NCBI GenBank assembly: GCA_002682825.1
Contig: NOKP01000070.1
Span: 1 to 64,000, forward strand
Direction of reading: 5' to 3'
Length of the DNA: 64,000 nucleotides
Source: Neonectria sp. B-13
Taxonomy: Eukaryota > Ascomycota > Sordariomycetes > Hypocreales > Nectriaceae
Part shown: positions 33,017 through 44,162 of the stretch, one piece after another
How the letters are laid out: every line of letters begins with the position of its first letter
Numbering within the stretch: position 1 is the stretch's first letter
Made by a program: the position numbers and the translations under genes
The notes under the pieces: generated by a model
Database searches by the model: none
The model's input: only the letters and a program-made list of their open reading frames with translations
What the model was told of the DNA's origin: nothing

Positions 33017-34477
33017 ATGGACGTTTTCCAGACAATAAGCACCGGAGCTACCATCATCTACAAATTCGTCGACTCGTACGCCTCCGCATCCGACCAGTGG
33101 CGGTCCCTCGCCACGAGGCTGAAATGGGACCTTCGAGTGATCGGCCAGTTCACGCAGTACTACGAGAAACGCATCAAAGGGGATGGTTCCCTGTCTCCCG
33201 AGGATGTCGAGCTCCTCGACAGCAGCGCCGCCTACCTGAGCGGGCTCGCGGCCAGGATCACCAGCATCGCACAGCGTCTCGAGTCCAAAAGCCGGTTCCG
33301 GAGGGAGCTGAACAAGGCGCTGTGGTGGCATCGCGAGGACGAGGTCCGCGAGCTGGAGGAAGAGCTCTTCGAGTGGACGACAAGGTTGGATCTGCGGCTC
33401 GTCGGCCTGCCGAGCGGGCTCAAGACAGCGATCAAACTCGACGGCCAGGCGACCAGCAACACACCCAACTTTGCCGCTAGCCGGCACATCGAGAGCCTCA
33501 AGGCCGTGACTGAGAAAGCTGGGCAGGCCGCGATGGCCAACAATATCTTCCACGAGGACGTTGACGACTTCATCAAGAGCATCGATTTGAGGAACCATGA
33601 GAGAGTTCAAGTCGTCGAGGACGCAGGCAGGCAGGTCCTCGTCGAGCGCCGGTTCCACAGGCACCCAAAGGAGTCAGCCGAATGGAAAGAGCTCAAGGCC
33701 GGGCTTGTCCGCCTCGCTAGCGCGCTGAACTGCCTCGACGGCACAACCGTGAGCCTGCTACGCTGCAACCATCTCTTCCACGACTCCCGAGATCCCCTGG
33801 CGCCAAACTTCTCCCTCGTCAACTCCATTCCCTTCCCGGTAGGATCCAATTGCCCGGCCCTAAAGTCCCTGATCACCAGGACGCAGGGCAGGGTCCGGCT
33901 GCCGGCGAACCACTCGCTCAGCGAGCGGTACGGGCTAGCCCAGTCCCTCGTAACGGCCGTCTTCTTTCTCCACAGCGTGGGCTTCCTACACCACAACGTC
34001 ACCTCACACAACGTCTTGATGCTACACAGACTAGGGGCGCCGTCCCAGAAGCAGTTCCCTTACTCCCTCGGCAGTCCGTTCCTGGTTGGCTTCGAGGCGG
34101 TCAAGGAGTTCCACACCTTGAGCGATCTGCGAGAGGCATCCGACACGGACATCCTCTACCAGCATCCTGACCGGCTGCTCGAGACGGGGCGGCCGAAGTA
34201 TGGACCGGTGCACGACATCTATAGCCTTGGCATGGTGATACTTGAGGTGGGGATGTGGCGGCCTCTAGAGCGATACACAGCGGATCTTTTGGATCCCGCA
34301 AAAAGAGGCACAAGGATTTCGGAGCTCATCAGGTTGGTCGACGTCTCCATGGGTGCAAGGTTCAGGAAGGTAGTTGAGTGGTGTTTGAACTTGGAGACGA
34401 GCTCACAGGTCGATCCGATTCGCCTGTCGAGAGAGGTACTCGAGCCGTTGGAAGAGATGGCATCGTCTTTGAGATGA
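33017..34477 (+). CDS. HeLo-like N-terminal domain + pseudokinase protein, 486 aa
   Basis: Single-exon gene starting MDVFQTISTGATIIYKF. Residues 1 to about 220 form a helical domain resembling fungal HeLo-like / prion-inhibition-and-propagation N-termini (SLATRLKWDLRVIGQFTQYY; LSGLAARITSIAQRL), with a charged helix EDEVRELEEELFEW. Residues about 250-486 have a protein-kinase fold pattern (FFLHSVGFLHHNVTSHNVLM; YGPVHDIYSLGMVILEVGMW). The catalytic loop reads HHN (325-327) instead of HRD and the DFG position reads VGF (357-359). No glycine loop or VAIK lysine is clear, so it should be catalytically dead. HeLo domains in characterised fungal proteins mediate membrane-targeted cell death; a death or allorecognition role here is inference only. 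No lesions or RIP signature. Confidence 0.7.
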   Translation: MDVFQTISTGATIIYKFVDSYASASDQWRSLATRLKWDLRVIGQFTQYYEKRIKGDGSLSPEDVELLDSSAAYLSGLAARITSIAQRLESKSRFRRELNKALWWHREDEVRELEEELFEWTTRLDLRLVGLPSGLKTAIKLDGQATSNTPNFAASRHIESLKAVTEKAGQAAMANNIFHEDVDDFIKSIDLRNHERVQVVEDAGRQVLVERRFHRHPKESAEWKELKAGLVRLASALNCLDGTTVSLLRCNHLFHDSRDPLAPNFSLVNSIPFPVGSNCPALKSLITRTQGRVRLPANHSLSERYGLAQSLVTAVFFLHSVGFLHHNVTSHNVLMLHRLGAPSQKQFPYSLGSPFLVGFEAVKEFHTLSDLREASDTDILYQHPDRLLETGRPKYGPVHDIYSLGMVILEVGMWRPLERYTADLLDPAKRGTRISELIRLVDVSMGARFRKVVEWCLNLETSSQVDPIRLSREVLEPLEEMASSLR

Positions 34478-35144
34478 TCCGGTCCTCTTGGCTAGGAGGC
34501 AGGGAACAAAATGGATGAGAATCAAGGGACTCTGGAGCTACGGCTCTAGCGATGCTGACGTAGCAACGGAATCGTTCCAATGGTCAATTGTGGAATGAAA
34601 GTCGAGGCGTTGACGCGGACCAAAATTCGGACGCGATGTCAAACCACAGGACTCACGAAACCCCTCGACCAGCCGCCTTGCTAGAGCCCTCTGCTCAAAG
34701 CCCAGCGTGAATGCGAAGGTCGGGGCAGAGAGTAATGTGAATTATGGGATATGCCAAGAACAGCCTGGCTTGTGCTGGGCAACTTTGGCGTATGGTGGCC
34801 GGCCCTGAAGGCCAGCTACTACCTGGTGAGACTGGTTGGTAGCGGCATCGTCCCTGATAAGTATGGGTCTTGTCACTAGCCCTGAGACCATGTTATGCAT
34901 TGTCTACTAGACGATGATTAGTTTTATATAGGAAAATATTTAGCACTAGTAGACCATAAGTAGCTGACGATTATCTTAAATAGCTAGCTAATAATTAGTA
35001 TTTCACTACCTTTTAGTAGTTAGATAAGTTTTGTAAACGGCCTCTAGTAGTTGGATTCCAGCTATCTAGTCCAGGATGCTATTTATATTAAAGATAAAGA
35101 AGAAAGAAAGAAGTTCCTAAGTGCCCCTGAGCTGTGGAACGATT
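34478..35144. other. intergenic flank, no gene seen
   Basis: 3' flank of the HeLo-like gene, GC-normal to about 34,890, then TA-rich. A short GC hairpin (GGCCGGCCCTGAAGGCCAGC, 34,798-34,817) is present. A purine-rich part (35,090-35,112) precedes the first 183-bp TIR element. No gene is supported. Confidence 0.35.
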
Positions 35145-35327
35145 TTGTGAAGAGTCGGGGTATTGTGCCCGCTCCACAATTGACCTCCCTAGCTATTAGG
35201 CCAAAAAGATCAATCAATTCCAGTAAGCTACATTATGGAATCGCACTACACAATAGGTTATAAGGAGTCAGGCCTCACAGCAACCCTGCGGCGAGCCTGC
35301 GACAAGCCCACGGCGAGCTCCTTACAA
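35145..35327 (+). repeat. 183-bp TIR element, copy 1
   Basis: Starts TTGTGAAGAGTCGGGGTA and ends GGCGAGCTCCTTACAA, with 10-bp terminal inverted repeats related to those of the 430-bp element at 21121. The inside shares CCAGTAAGCT...GGAATCGCACTA with copy 2. It has no coding capacity and is GC-richer and less decayed than its surroundings. Confidence 0.65.
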
Positions 35328-35641
35328 TTATCCCCCCTCTCAACAGCGCGTCCCGAGCTAACTGTAACCAACTGTGCGGGTGACCAGTGCCGCCACAGCC
35401 CAGCAGCCTAACCCTATGCAGTGCCGAGAGAGCTTAGCTCGGACCTCCAGAGCCAATTGAGGTAACCGCTATTGTCAACCCCTAGGGACCCAGGCTGCCG
35501 CTGTCAGTAGCAGCTGGGTTTCGCCCCTGTGAGCTAGCAGCCTATTGTGGTCACAAGGATCTTTTCTGTGGTCGAGCCTGCGACTGCGGCTCGAATGCAT
35601 AACCTTCTGCATAGCTACTAACCCAATGTGTACTGGAATAC
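35328..35641. other. GC-rich unique segment between two direct TIR elements
   Basis: 314 bp of GC-rich sequence enclosed by two same-orientation copies of the 183-bp element. No gene is recognised. A B-box-like word (GGCTCGAATGC) occurs near 35,588, but no tRNA can be folded. Confidence 0.4.
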
Positions 35642-35825
35642 TTGTAAAGAGTCGGGGTAGTGTGCTTGCTCTACAATTGACCTCCCTAGCTATTAGGCCA
35701 AAAAGATCAATTAATTCCAGTAAGCTATATTATGGAATCGCACTATACAATAGGTTATAAGGAGTTAGGCCCCATAGTGACCCTGCAGCGAGCCTGTGAT
35801 GAGCCGACAGCTAGCTCCTTATAGA
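35642..35825 (+). repeat. 184-bp TIR element, copy 2
   Basis: Starts TTGTAAAGAGTCGGGGTA and ends AGCTAGCTCCTTATAG, colinear with copy 1 and differing mainly by C/T and G/A changes (a mild RIP pattern). Direct orientation relative to copy 1. Confidence 0.65.
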
Positions 35826-36407
35826 TTTCTTATTGCTAGTGTACATAAGCCTAGTATGTCTTATAGTATAAGTAGCTTGCTCTATAATGCTAATAAGTAA
35901 CTATAAAAGGCTAATAAAGTTATATAAATACTTTAAACTATATTAATATTTATAGTATATAGTATATTCTTATCTACTTTATCTATATTTAGTAAGTTAA
36001 TAGTATACTTATACATTATACTATAAATATATATTTCACTAATAAGGGAATAATAATATTCTTATTATCTAAGGATATAAAGGACTAAAGCACTAAGTAA
36101 GATATATATAATATTAGTATACTTAGCTTTAGAATAAACTAAACCTAGATAGCCTTTAAAGAGTAAAAGAAATGCTATTTACTATCTATTATCTCTTAAA
36201 TCAGTCTATATAATCTCTCTATAATTTTATAATTTCTAGCCTTCTCTTTATTATTATTATTATTATTATTATTATTGTTATTATTATTGTTATTACTACT
36301 ATTATTATCTTTCTATAACTTATTATTATATTTATTACTCTCTCTTTATATCTTGTTATTAATCCCTCTATCTAGCTTCTTATTACTCTCTTAGACTATA
36401 TTGTATG
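35826..36407. repeat. AT-rich stretch with a TTA microsatellite
   Basis: RIP-type DNA without a gene. At about 36,251-36,308 there is a TTA/TTG trinucleotide microsatellite (mostly ATT units), followed by CT-rich sequence. Confidence 0.6.
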
Positions 36408-36960
36408 TGTTAGGTAGTGTAGGGCTTCCCGAATAGGAAATTGGTAGGTAATTAGATAAGTTACTAGAATAGTAGGATGGATCCAAGAGTCTTCTTCTGA
36501 TTGGTGAGGGAAGATGTATTCTTGTTGACAAAGGGGATACACCATTGGATAGGTCAAATAAAGAGCTTTAAAATGGTGTGCTTATATAATCAATTGAGTA
36601 AGAATTGAGTGCTTAAGTAAGAGATATAGAATTAGATAGACAGGGAAAACCCTTTCTCTTTATAGAGGATTTCCTCCAGCCATAGCTAACCAATTGTAAT
36701 GTAAAGCATACCAATCTATAGCCTAGATGCAGATCTATGACATATCCAAATTCCAATTCTATTGGATAAGGAATGTTGTTGCAATTGCTGATCTAGTATG
36801 GCTGTTTTAGATGTGTATTTAGGAATGTTAGGAAATCTCTAAATCGGCTATAATATGCGATTAGGCTGATCTAATGAGATAAGGAAAACAGCCCTATATA
36901 GTGTCTGTATAGTACTATTAGCACTGTGAAATATAGTGCTTATATAATTATATATAATTA
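36408..36960. repeat. LTR-like element end (TGTTAG...)
   Basis: GC-normal segment starting TGTTAGGTAGTGTAGGGC. On the other strand it ends CACTACCTAACA, the TG/CA layout of LTRs. A second internal TGTTAGGAAATC (from about 36,826) suggests two LTR ends close together or nested. The word TCAATTGAGTAAGAATTGAG (about 36,590) recurs in the 199-bp segment beside the gap, which also ends in CTAACA. No internal retrotransposon genes are visible, so this is a solo-LTR-like remnant. Confidence 0.5.
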
Positions 36961-37106
36961 ATAAAGACTAATTAAAGTTTATAAACTCTAATAGTATACT
37001 CTTTATATATTAAGTAGATTATATTCCTAGATTATACTTATACTTATACCTATAATAGAGATATCTATTATAGTACTCTTAATACTTTTATTAAAAAATA
37101 CTTTAT

Positions 37107-38157
37107 TTAGATATAATAGTCCTTAGTAGTATATACTTAGAGAAGAGGCTAAAGGTTAAATAGTATAAAAGAAAATAGAAAAAACAATAGTATAATAGGC
37201 TTAATACTTAAGCTTAAGGCAATAATAACTTAAGGAGATAAAAGTTTCTACTATAAAGTTAAAGTATAAGTTTTACTATCTTAATCAGCTGGAAAAGTTA
37301 GATCTTAGAAAAGCTAGATCTTGGAAAAGCTAGATCTTAGAAAAGCTAGATCTTAGAAAAGTTAGACCTTAGAAAAGGCTAAAACCCCTTAGGATAAAAG
37401 CCCAGCCTCTATACTTTCCAGGTTACCTCTTTACATTCCATTCAACCTTCTAAACAATACAATAACTATACTATTGATTGCATAAAATAACTACTATCTA
37501 AATTACACTATAGCTCAGTAAGCCCTTATCAAGCTATATATATAGGCTCTTATATAACTTATATATTGAATTAAAAGAACATTTAAGCCTTATTTCTATA
37601 CTATAAATTACAGCTTAAAAGTCTAGCCTAGAGCATATAAAATAGCTTATAATCAATTACTTTAGACCTAAGAAATTAGTCTAATTGGCAGTCTTTAGCT
37701 ATAATATCCTACTATAAGATAGAATCTAGCTTAATATAGTAATAGCCTAATAGATTACAATAGAACAGCTCTTTCTAGAAAGGCTAGCTCTAAAGCTAAA
37801 AAGGAATAGTAATATTACTACTATAAAGAAGAAGTTCCTTAAGAAGCTATACAACCCTATCTCTACCCTATAGATTATACAGTTAATAGATAATATTATT
37901 CTAACTAACCTATAGCTAAAGGAGTAATACATTAGAAACTAAGGGAATCCTATAGTTATCTCTAATATTAGCTATAAAGTATAGAGAGATTTAGTAGAGG
38001 GAGTTCTAGGAAGCTAAAGGGGGCAAAAGTCAATAATTAGGTTTAAAATCTAAAGATCTATCCCCCTATTAAGCTTAAGCAAAGGAAACATATAACTATT
38101 TAGTGCAATTATAGATAGGTAGAAACAGTAGTCTAAATAGTAGTTTTAATAGTAAAA
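37107..38157 (+). repeat. dispersed 1-kb element, copy C
   Basis: Same head, 16-bp minisatellite (about 37,285-37,375) and tail (GATAGGTAGAAACAGTAGTC) as copies A and B, nearly full length. It contains the same short hydrophobic frame (37747-37932, minus) as copy B with a few substitutions, consistent with RIP divergence between copies. Confidence 0.6.
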
Positions 38158-40330
38158 AAATACTTTATATCTTTACTACTATAGTATATTATTATACTTT
38201 AATATATTCTTTTATCTTTATATTTTATACTATTAATTTTAAGTATTATTTAGATTATAACCTAGTTAATTATAATATATTAAACCTAAAGAATATAATT
38301 ATTAAAGATAGTAAAGAAACTAGTATTAATATAAAGCTTACTAAAAGTATAATATTCTCTATAATTAAAATACTTAAGTACTTACTTATAATAATAGTTT
38401 ATATAAAGAAGTATTTTAAAGTTCTTTTTTAGTTAATTAGTTTAGAACCTAGAAAGAAAAGGCTAGAATAGTTTAGTTATAAATCTTCTCTATTTCTTTT
38501 TTTTAGATATAATAGTCCTTAATAGTATATACCTAGAGAAGAGGCTAAAGGTTAAACAGTATAAAAGAAAATAGAAAAAACAATAGTATAATAGGCTTAA
38601 TACCTAAGCCTAAAGCAATAATAACTTAAGAAGATAAAAGTTTCTACTGAAATCTTCTCTATTTATTTAGATATAATAGTTCTTAGTAGTATATACCTAG
38701 AGAAGGAGCTAAAGGTTAAATAGTATAAAAGAAAATAGAAAAAACAATAGTATAATAAGCTTAATACCTAAGCCTAAAGTAATAATAACTTAAGAAGATA
38801 AAAGTTTCTACTAAAATCTTCTCTATATATAATAGAATGTTAAGTTTCTAATTATAAAGGATTATTATCTATATAATATCTAGAAAAACTTTAACTATTA
38901 TAAAGTTATATTTAGCTTTAGTATTATAATTATATAGAAGACTAAGAAATATATATATATAGTTATAAGTTTCTAAGTACTTATAATAATAAGAGTCTTT
39001 AAATAAGATTATAAGATTTTTCTTTTCTATTATATTTTTATTAAAGCTAATAAATTATAACTAGGCTAAATAAATCCTAGGAAAGTATCTATAGATATTA
39101 TATAATATAGTACTATTTGTACTATATATATTTTATTAATAGAACTTATACTTTAGTATAAAGATTATTATAGAAACTGGCTCTATAATATAGATAGGAA
39201 GTATTAAGATAAGAGAAAAGTAAGCTCTAAGCTAATTAGAATACCCTTCTAAAGCATATATTAATCTCTTCTAAAGAAAGAGTCTTTTCTAAAGATAAAT
39301 CTTTTGAATTATAATCTTCTAGATTAAATTGTATTCATTCTTATAAGTATAAAAGGTATAGTTTTTTTCTTCCTAATTTCCCTCTTATTTTCCCTTTTAT
39401 CTTCCCTGCTAGAAAGAGTCTAGAAGATATCTAGGAAATCTATAAGAAGTCCTTTAGAGATAAGATCCTTTAACTCTATAGGATTTCCTAGTGAATATTT
39501 AGCTAGAAAGTCCTAAAAACTTTTAGCTAGGTATTCTAGGGCTATTTTATAATAATTGCTCTAGGAGAAAAGAAAGAGTACTACTTTTAGTACTTAAGTA
39601 ATCTATAATATATAATAAAAGAGATAAAGTAAAGATAGAAGTTTAATTATTAAAATCCTAAGGTAGTTATAGAAAGTAAAGTAAATAGAAATAGCTCTTT
39701 ATTATAGAATTCCTTCTTATTTCCTTTTATTATATAAGTAACTTTATTTAGTCTCTTTAGTTCTTTTATTCTATTTAGAATAGTTAATATTATTATATTA
39801 TTAATAATTATAATAGAGTTTAGGTATTTCTCTTAGTAAGATTAATATTAAAGTAGTCCTAAATGTAATTATCTATATTAATTAGAGAGATCTTTTATAT
39901 AATTAGGTTACTGCTTTTATTAGTTAGTCTAAAAGCTAGTCTAAAGGGGTTAATATACTTACTAATAGTAGCCTAAATAGCTATAGGTTTTCTTAGTTTA
40001 TACTTAGTAATAGAATGATTAATATAAGTAATCTCTATTAAGAGAAAGGCTTAAAGGTTCTATTTAAAGGAGTTTAGTTTTTCTAATATAATCTAAAAGT
40101 ATATTCTTAAGAGCTTAATATTAAAGAATACTAATTGCTTAAATATATTACTAATTAGATATATAAAAGTAATAGATAAAAGGTTAAGAAGGAGTAATAA
40201 GCTATTTATCTTAATTATATACCTATAGGAAAAGTTAGTAAAATAAGCTATCTATTCTAATGTAATATTAAGGTAAGTTTAGTCTTATACTACTTAGTAA
40301 AAGTTAATAAAGTTATAAATATATTAATAG

Positions 40331-41010
40331 TTTTACTATTGAAACTACTGTTTAAACTACTGTTTCTACTTATCTATGATTATACTAAATAGTTATGTAT
40401 TTCCTTTGCTTAAGCTTAATAAGGGGATAGATCTTTGGATTTTAAACCTAATTATTAACTTTTGCCCCTTCTAGCTTCCTAGAACTCTCTCTGCCAAATC
40501 TCTCTATGCTTTATAGCTAATGTTAAAGATAACTAAATTCTCTTGCTTTCTAATGTATTACTCCTTTGGTTGTAGGTTGGTTATTATAGTATTACTTATT
40601 AGCTATATAACTCATAAGATATAGTTATTATGCTTTAGACTATTAATAAACCTCTTTTCTATATTAGTAGTATTATTATTCCTTTCTAGCTTTAAAGCTA
40701 GCCTCTTTAGAAAGACTTATTCTATTATAATCTATTAAGCTATTACTCTATTAGGCTAGATTCTATCTTATAATAGAATATAATAACTAAAGACTATTAA
40801 TTAGACTAATTCCTTAGTCTTAGGGTATTAATTAGTTTTAATCTCTTTTATATCTTATAGATTAGACTTTTAAACTATAATTTATAGCTTAGAAATAAGG
40901 CTTAGATCTACTTAAAATAGGCTATATAGGTTATATAAGAGCTTATAGGTATAGCTTAGTAAGGGCTTACTAGACTGTAGTATAATTTAGAAGGAAGCAG
41001 TTATCTTATA
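40331..41010 (-). repeat. dispersed 1-kb element, reversed copy truncated at the gap
   Basis: Reads the element from its tail (ACTACTGTTTAAACTACTG...) toward its middle and stops at the N run. The mirror copy (41310-41989) stops at the same base and is joined there to unrelated LTR-like sequence, so the element is truly broken at this base in at least one copy. Confidence 0.6.
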
Positions 41011-41110
41011 NNNNNNNNNNNNNNNNNNNNNNNNNNNNNNNNNNNNNNNNNNNNNNNNNNNNNNNNNNNNNNNNNNNNNNNNNNNNNNNNNNNNNNNNNN
41101 NNNNNNNNNN
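41011..41110. other. assembly gap (100 N)
   Basis: Exactly 100 N, the conventional placeholder for a scaffold join of unknown length. The left contig ends precisely at the last base of the inverted-repeat arm. Confidence 0.98.
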
Positions 41111-41309
41111 ATGCACTCAATTCTTACTCAATTGACCCAATAAGAACATCATTCTGACCCACTTTTCTTGCTCTATCTAATGAGCTATTCTATTGTCTCA
41201 AGAACCTTCTTTAGAGACCCCTATTGCTACGAGAAGTCTCCTATCCTATTAGTTACTTATTTTACTGATTTTGATTACCCTATTGAGCAGGCCATATCTT
41301 TTCTAACAA
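41111..41309 (+). repeat. 199-bp one-sided spacer with LTR-like 3' end
   Basis: Present only to the right of the gap. It starts near GCACTCAATTCTTACTCAA and ends TTTTCTAACA, and shares the first block and the CTAACA end with the LTR-like sequence in the arms (45,712-45,912). It is therefore probably a diverged copy of the same LTR family inserted into the 1-kb element. Confidence 0.5.
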
Positions 41310-41989
41310 TATAAGATAACTGCTTCCTTCTAAATTATACTACAGTCTAGTAAGCCCTTACTAAGCTATACCTATAAGCTCTTATATAACCTATATAGCC
41401 TATTTTAAGTAGATCTAAGCCTTATTTCTAAGCTATAAATTATAGTTTAAAAGTCTAATCTATAAGATATAAAAGAGATTAAAACTAATTAATACCCTAA
41501 GACTAAGGAATTAGTCTAATTAATAGTCTTTAGTTATTATATTCTATTATAAGATAGAATCTAGCCTAATAGAGTAATAGCTTAATAGATTATAATAGAA
41601 TAAGTCTTTCTAAAGAGGCTAGCTTTAAAGCTAGAAAGGAATAATAATACTACTAATATAGAAAAGAGGTTTATTAATAGTCTAAAGCATAATAACTATA
41701 TCTTATGAGTTATATAGCTAATAAGTAATACTATAATAACCAACCTACAACCAAAGGAGTAATACATTAGAAAGCAAGAGAATTTAGTTATCTTTAACAT
41801 TAGCTATAAAGCATAGAGAGATTTGGCAGAGAGAGTTCTAGGAAGCTAGAAGGGGCAAAAGTTAATAATTAGGTTTAAAATCCAAAGATCTATCCCCTTA
41901 TTAAGCTTAAGCAAAGGAAATACATAACTATTTAGTATAATCATAGATAAGTAGAAACAGTAGTTTAAACAGTAGTTTCAATAGTAAAA
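41310..41989 (+). repeat. mirror copy: partial 1-kb element
   Basis: Mirror of 40331-41010. Its left edge abuts the 199-bp LTR-like segment. Confidence 0.6.
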
Positions 41990-44162
41990 CTATTAATATA
42001 TTTATAACTTTATTAACTTTTACTAAGTAGTATAAGACTAAACTTACCTTAATATTACATTAGAATAGATAGCTTATTTTACTAACTTTTCCTATAGGTA
42101 TATAATTAAGATAAATAGCTTATTACTCCTTCTTAACCTTTTATCTATTACTTTTATATATCTAATTAGTAATATATTTAAGCAATTAGTATTCTTTAAT
42201 ATTAAGCTCTTAAGAATATACTTTTAGATTATATTAGAAAAACTAAACTCCTTTAAATAGAACCTTTAAGCCTTTCTCTTAATAGAGATTACTTATATTA
42301 ATCATTCTATTACTAAGTATAAACTAAGAAAACCTATAGCTATTTAGGCTACTATTAGTAAGTATATTAACCCCTTTAGACTAGCTTTTAGACTAACTAA
42401 TAAAAGCAGTAACCTAATTATATAAAAGATCTCTCTAATTAATATAGATAATTACATTTAGGACTACTTTAATATTAATCTTACTAAGAGAAATACCTAA
42501 ACTCTATTATAATTATTAATAATATAATAATATTAACTATTCTAAATAGAATAAAAGAACTAAAGAGACTAAATAAAGTTACTTATATAATAAAAGGAAA
42601 TAAGAAGGAATTCTATAATAAAGAGCTATTTCTATTTACTTTACTTTCTATAACTACCTTAGGATTTTAATAATTAAACTTCTATCTTTACTTTATCTCT
42701 TTTATTATATATTATAGATTACTTAAGTACTAAAAGTAGTACTCTTTCTTTTCTCCTAGAGCAATTATTATAAAATAGCCCTAGAATACCTAGCTAAAAG
42801 TTTTTAGGACTTTCTAGCTAAATATTCACTAGGAAATCCTATAGAGTTAAAGGATCTTATCTCTAAAGGACTTCTTATAGATTTCCTAGATATCTTCTAG
42901 ACTCTTTCTAGCAGGGAAGATAAAAGGGAAAATAAGAGGGAAATTAGGAAGAAAAAAACTATACCTTTTATACTTATAAGAATGAATACAATTTAATCTA
43001 GAAGATTATAATTCAAAAGATTTATCTTTAGAAAAGACTCTTTCTTTAGAAGAGATTAATATATGCTTTAGAAGGGTATTCTAATTAGCTTAGAGCTTAC
43101 TTTTCTCTTATCTTAATACTTCCTATCTATATTATAGAGCCAGTTTCTATAATAATCTTTATACTAAAGTATAAGTTCTATTAATAAAATATATATAGTA
43201 CAAATAGTACTATATTATATAATATCTATAGATACTTTCCTAGGATTTATTTAGCCTAGTTATAATTTATTAGCTTTAATAAAAATATAATAGAAAAGAA
43301 AAATCTTATAATCTTATTTAAAGACTCTTATTATTATAAGTACTTAGAAACTTATAACTATATATATATATTTCTTAGTCTTCTATATAATTATAATACT
43401 AAAGCTAAATATAACTTTATAATAGTTAAAGTTTTTCTAGATATTATATAGATAATAATCCTTTATAATTAGAAACTTAACATTCTATTATATATAGAGA
43501 AGATTTTAGTAGAAACTTTTATCTTCTTAAGTTATTATTACTTTAGGCTTAGGTATTAAGCTTATTATACTATTGTTTTTTCTATTTTCTTTTATACTAT
43601 TTAACCTTTAGCTCCTTCTCTAGGTATATACTACTAAGAACTATTATATCTAAATAAATAGAGAAGATTTCAGTAGAAACTTTTATCTTCTTAAGTTATT
43701 ATTGCTTTAGGCTTAGGTATTAAGCCTATTATACTATTGTTTTTTCTATTTTCTTTTATACTGTTTAACCTTTAGCCTCTTCTCTAGGTATATACTATTA
43801 AGGACTATTATATCTAAAAAAAAGAAATAGAGAAGATTTATAACTAAACTATTCTAGCCTTTTCTTTCTAGGTTCTAAACTAATTAACTAAAAAAGAACT
43901 TTAAAATACTTCTTTATATAAACTATTATTATAAGTAAGTACTTAAGTATTTTAATTATAGAGAATATTATACTTTTAGTAAGCTTTATATTAATACTAG
44001 TTTCTTTACTATCTTTAATAATTATATTCTTTAGGTTTAATATATTATAATTAACTAGGTTATAATCTAAATAATACTTAAAATTAATAGTATAAAATAT
44101 AAAGATAAAAGAATATATTAAAGTATAATAATATACTATAGTAGTAAAGATATAAAGTATTT
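41990..44162. repeat. mirror copy: RIP-type AT-rich stretch
   Basis: Mirror of 38,158-40,330, including the two truncated heads of the 1-kb element at about 43,495-43,653 and 43,670-43,813. No gene. Confidence 0.55.

Larger units (their letters stand above)
18320..41010 (+). repeat. left arm of a very large inverted repeat (at least 22,691 bp)
   Basis: Every position checked here pairs with 82,320 minus that position on the other strand. Checks included the extreme ends (18320 against 64000, 41010 against 41310), the 9-base C/G run at 22,775-22,783, gene bodies, minisatellites and AT-rich filler. All long predicted proteins in the arm recur with identical sequence in the mirror. The inner end coincides exactly with the start of the N gap. 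The outer end is unknown: the mirror of 1-18,319 would lie beyond the window. Confidence 0.95.
36961..41010. repeat. RIP-type AT-rich block up to the gap
   Basis: Contains one full copy of the 1-kb element (37107-38157), two truncated heads (about 38507-38650 and 38667-38825) and a reversed partial copy (40331-41010) that runs into the gap. The rest, 38,830-40,330, is TA-rich with no coding potential. Confidence 0.6.

Noticed and set aside
35051..35263. 70-aa frame (and 35545-35760, 71 aa) sharing a C-terminal sequence
   Set aside because: The shared part is the 183-bp TIR element read in one frame; the parts outside it are unrelated. Not a gene family.
40900..41400. Hairpin telomere or telomere fusion at the palindrome centre
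   Set aside because: No TTAGGG/CCCTAA tandem repeats are present near the centre or anywhere in the window; the centre is interrupted by a 100-N join and an LTR-like segment.
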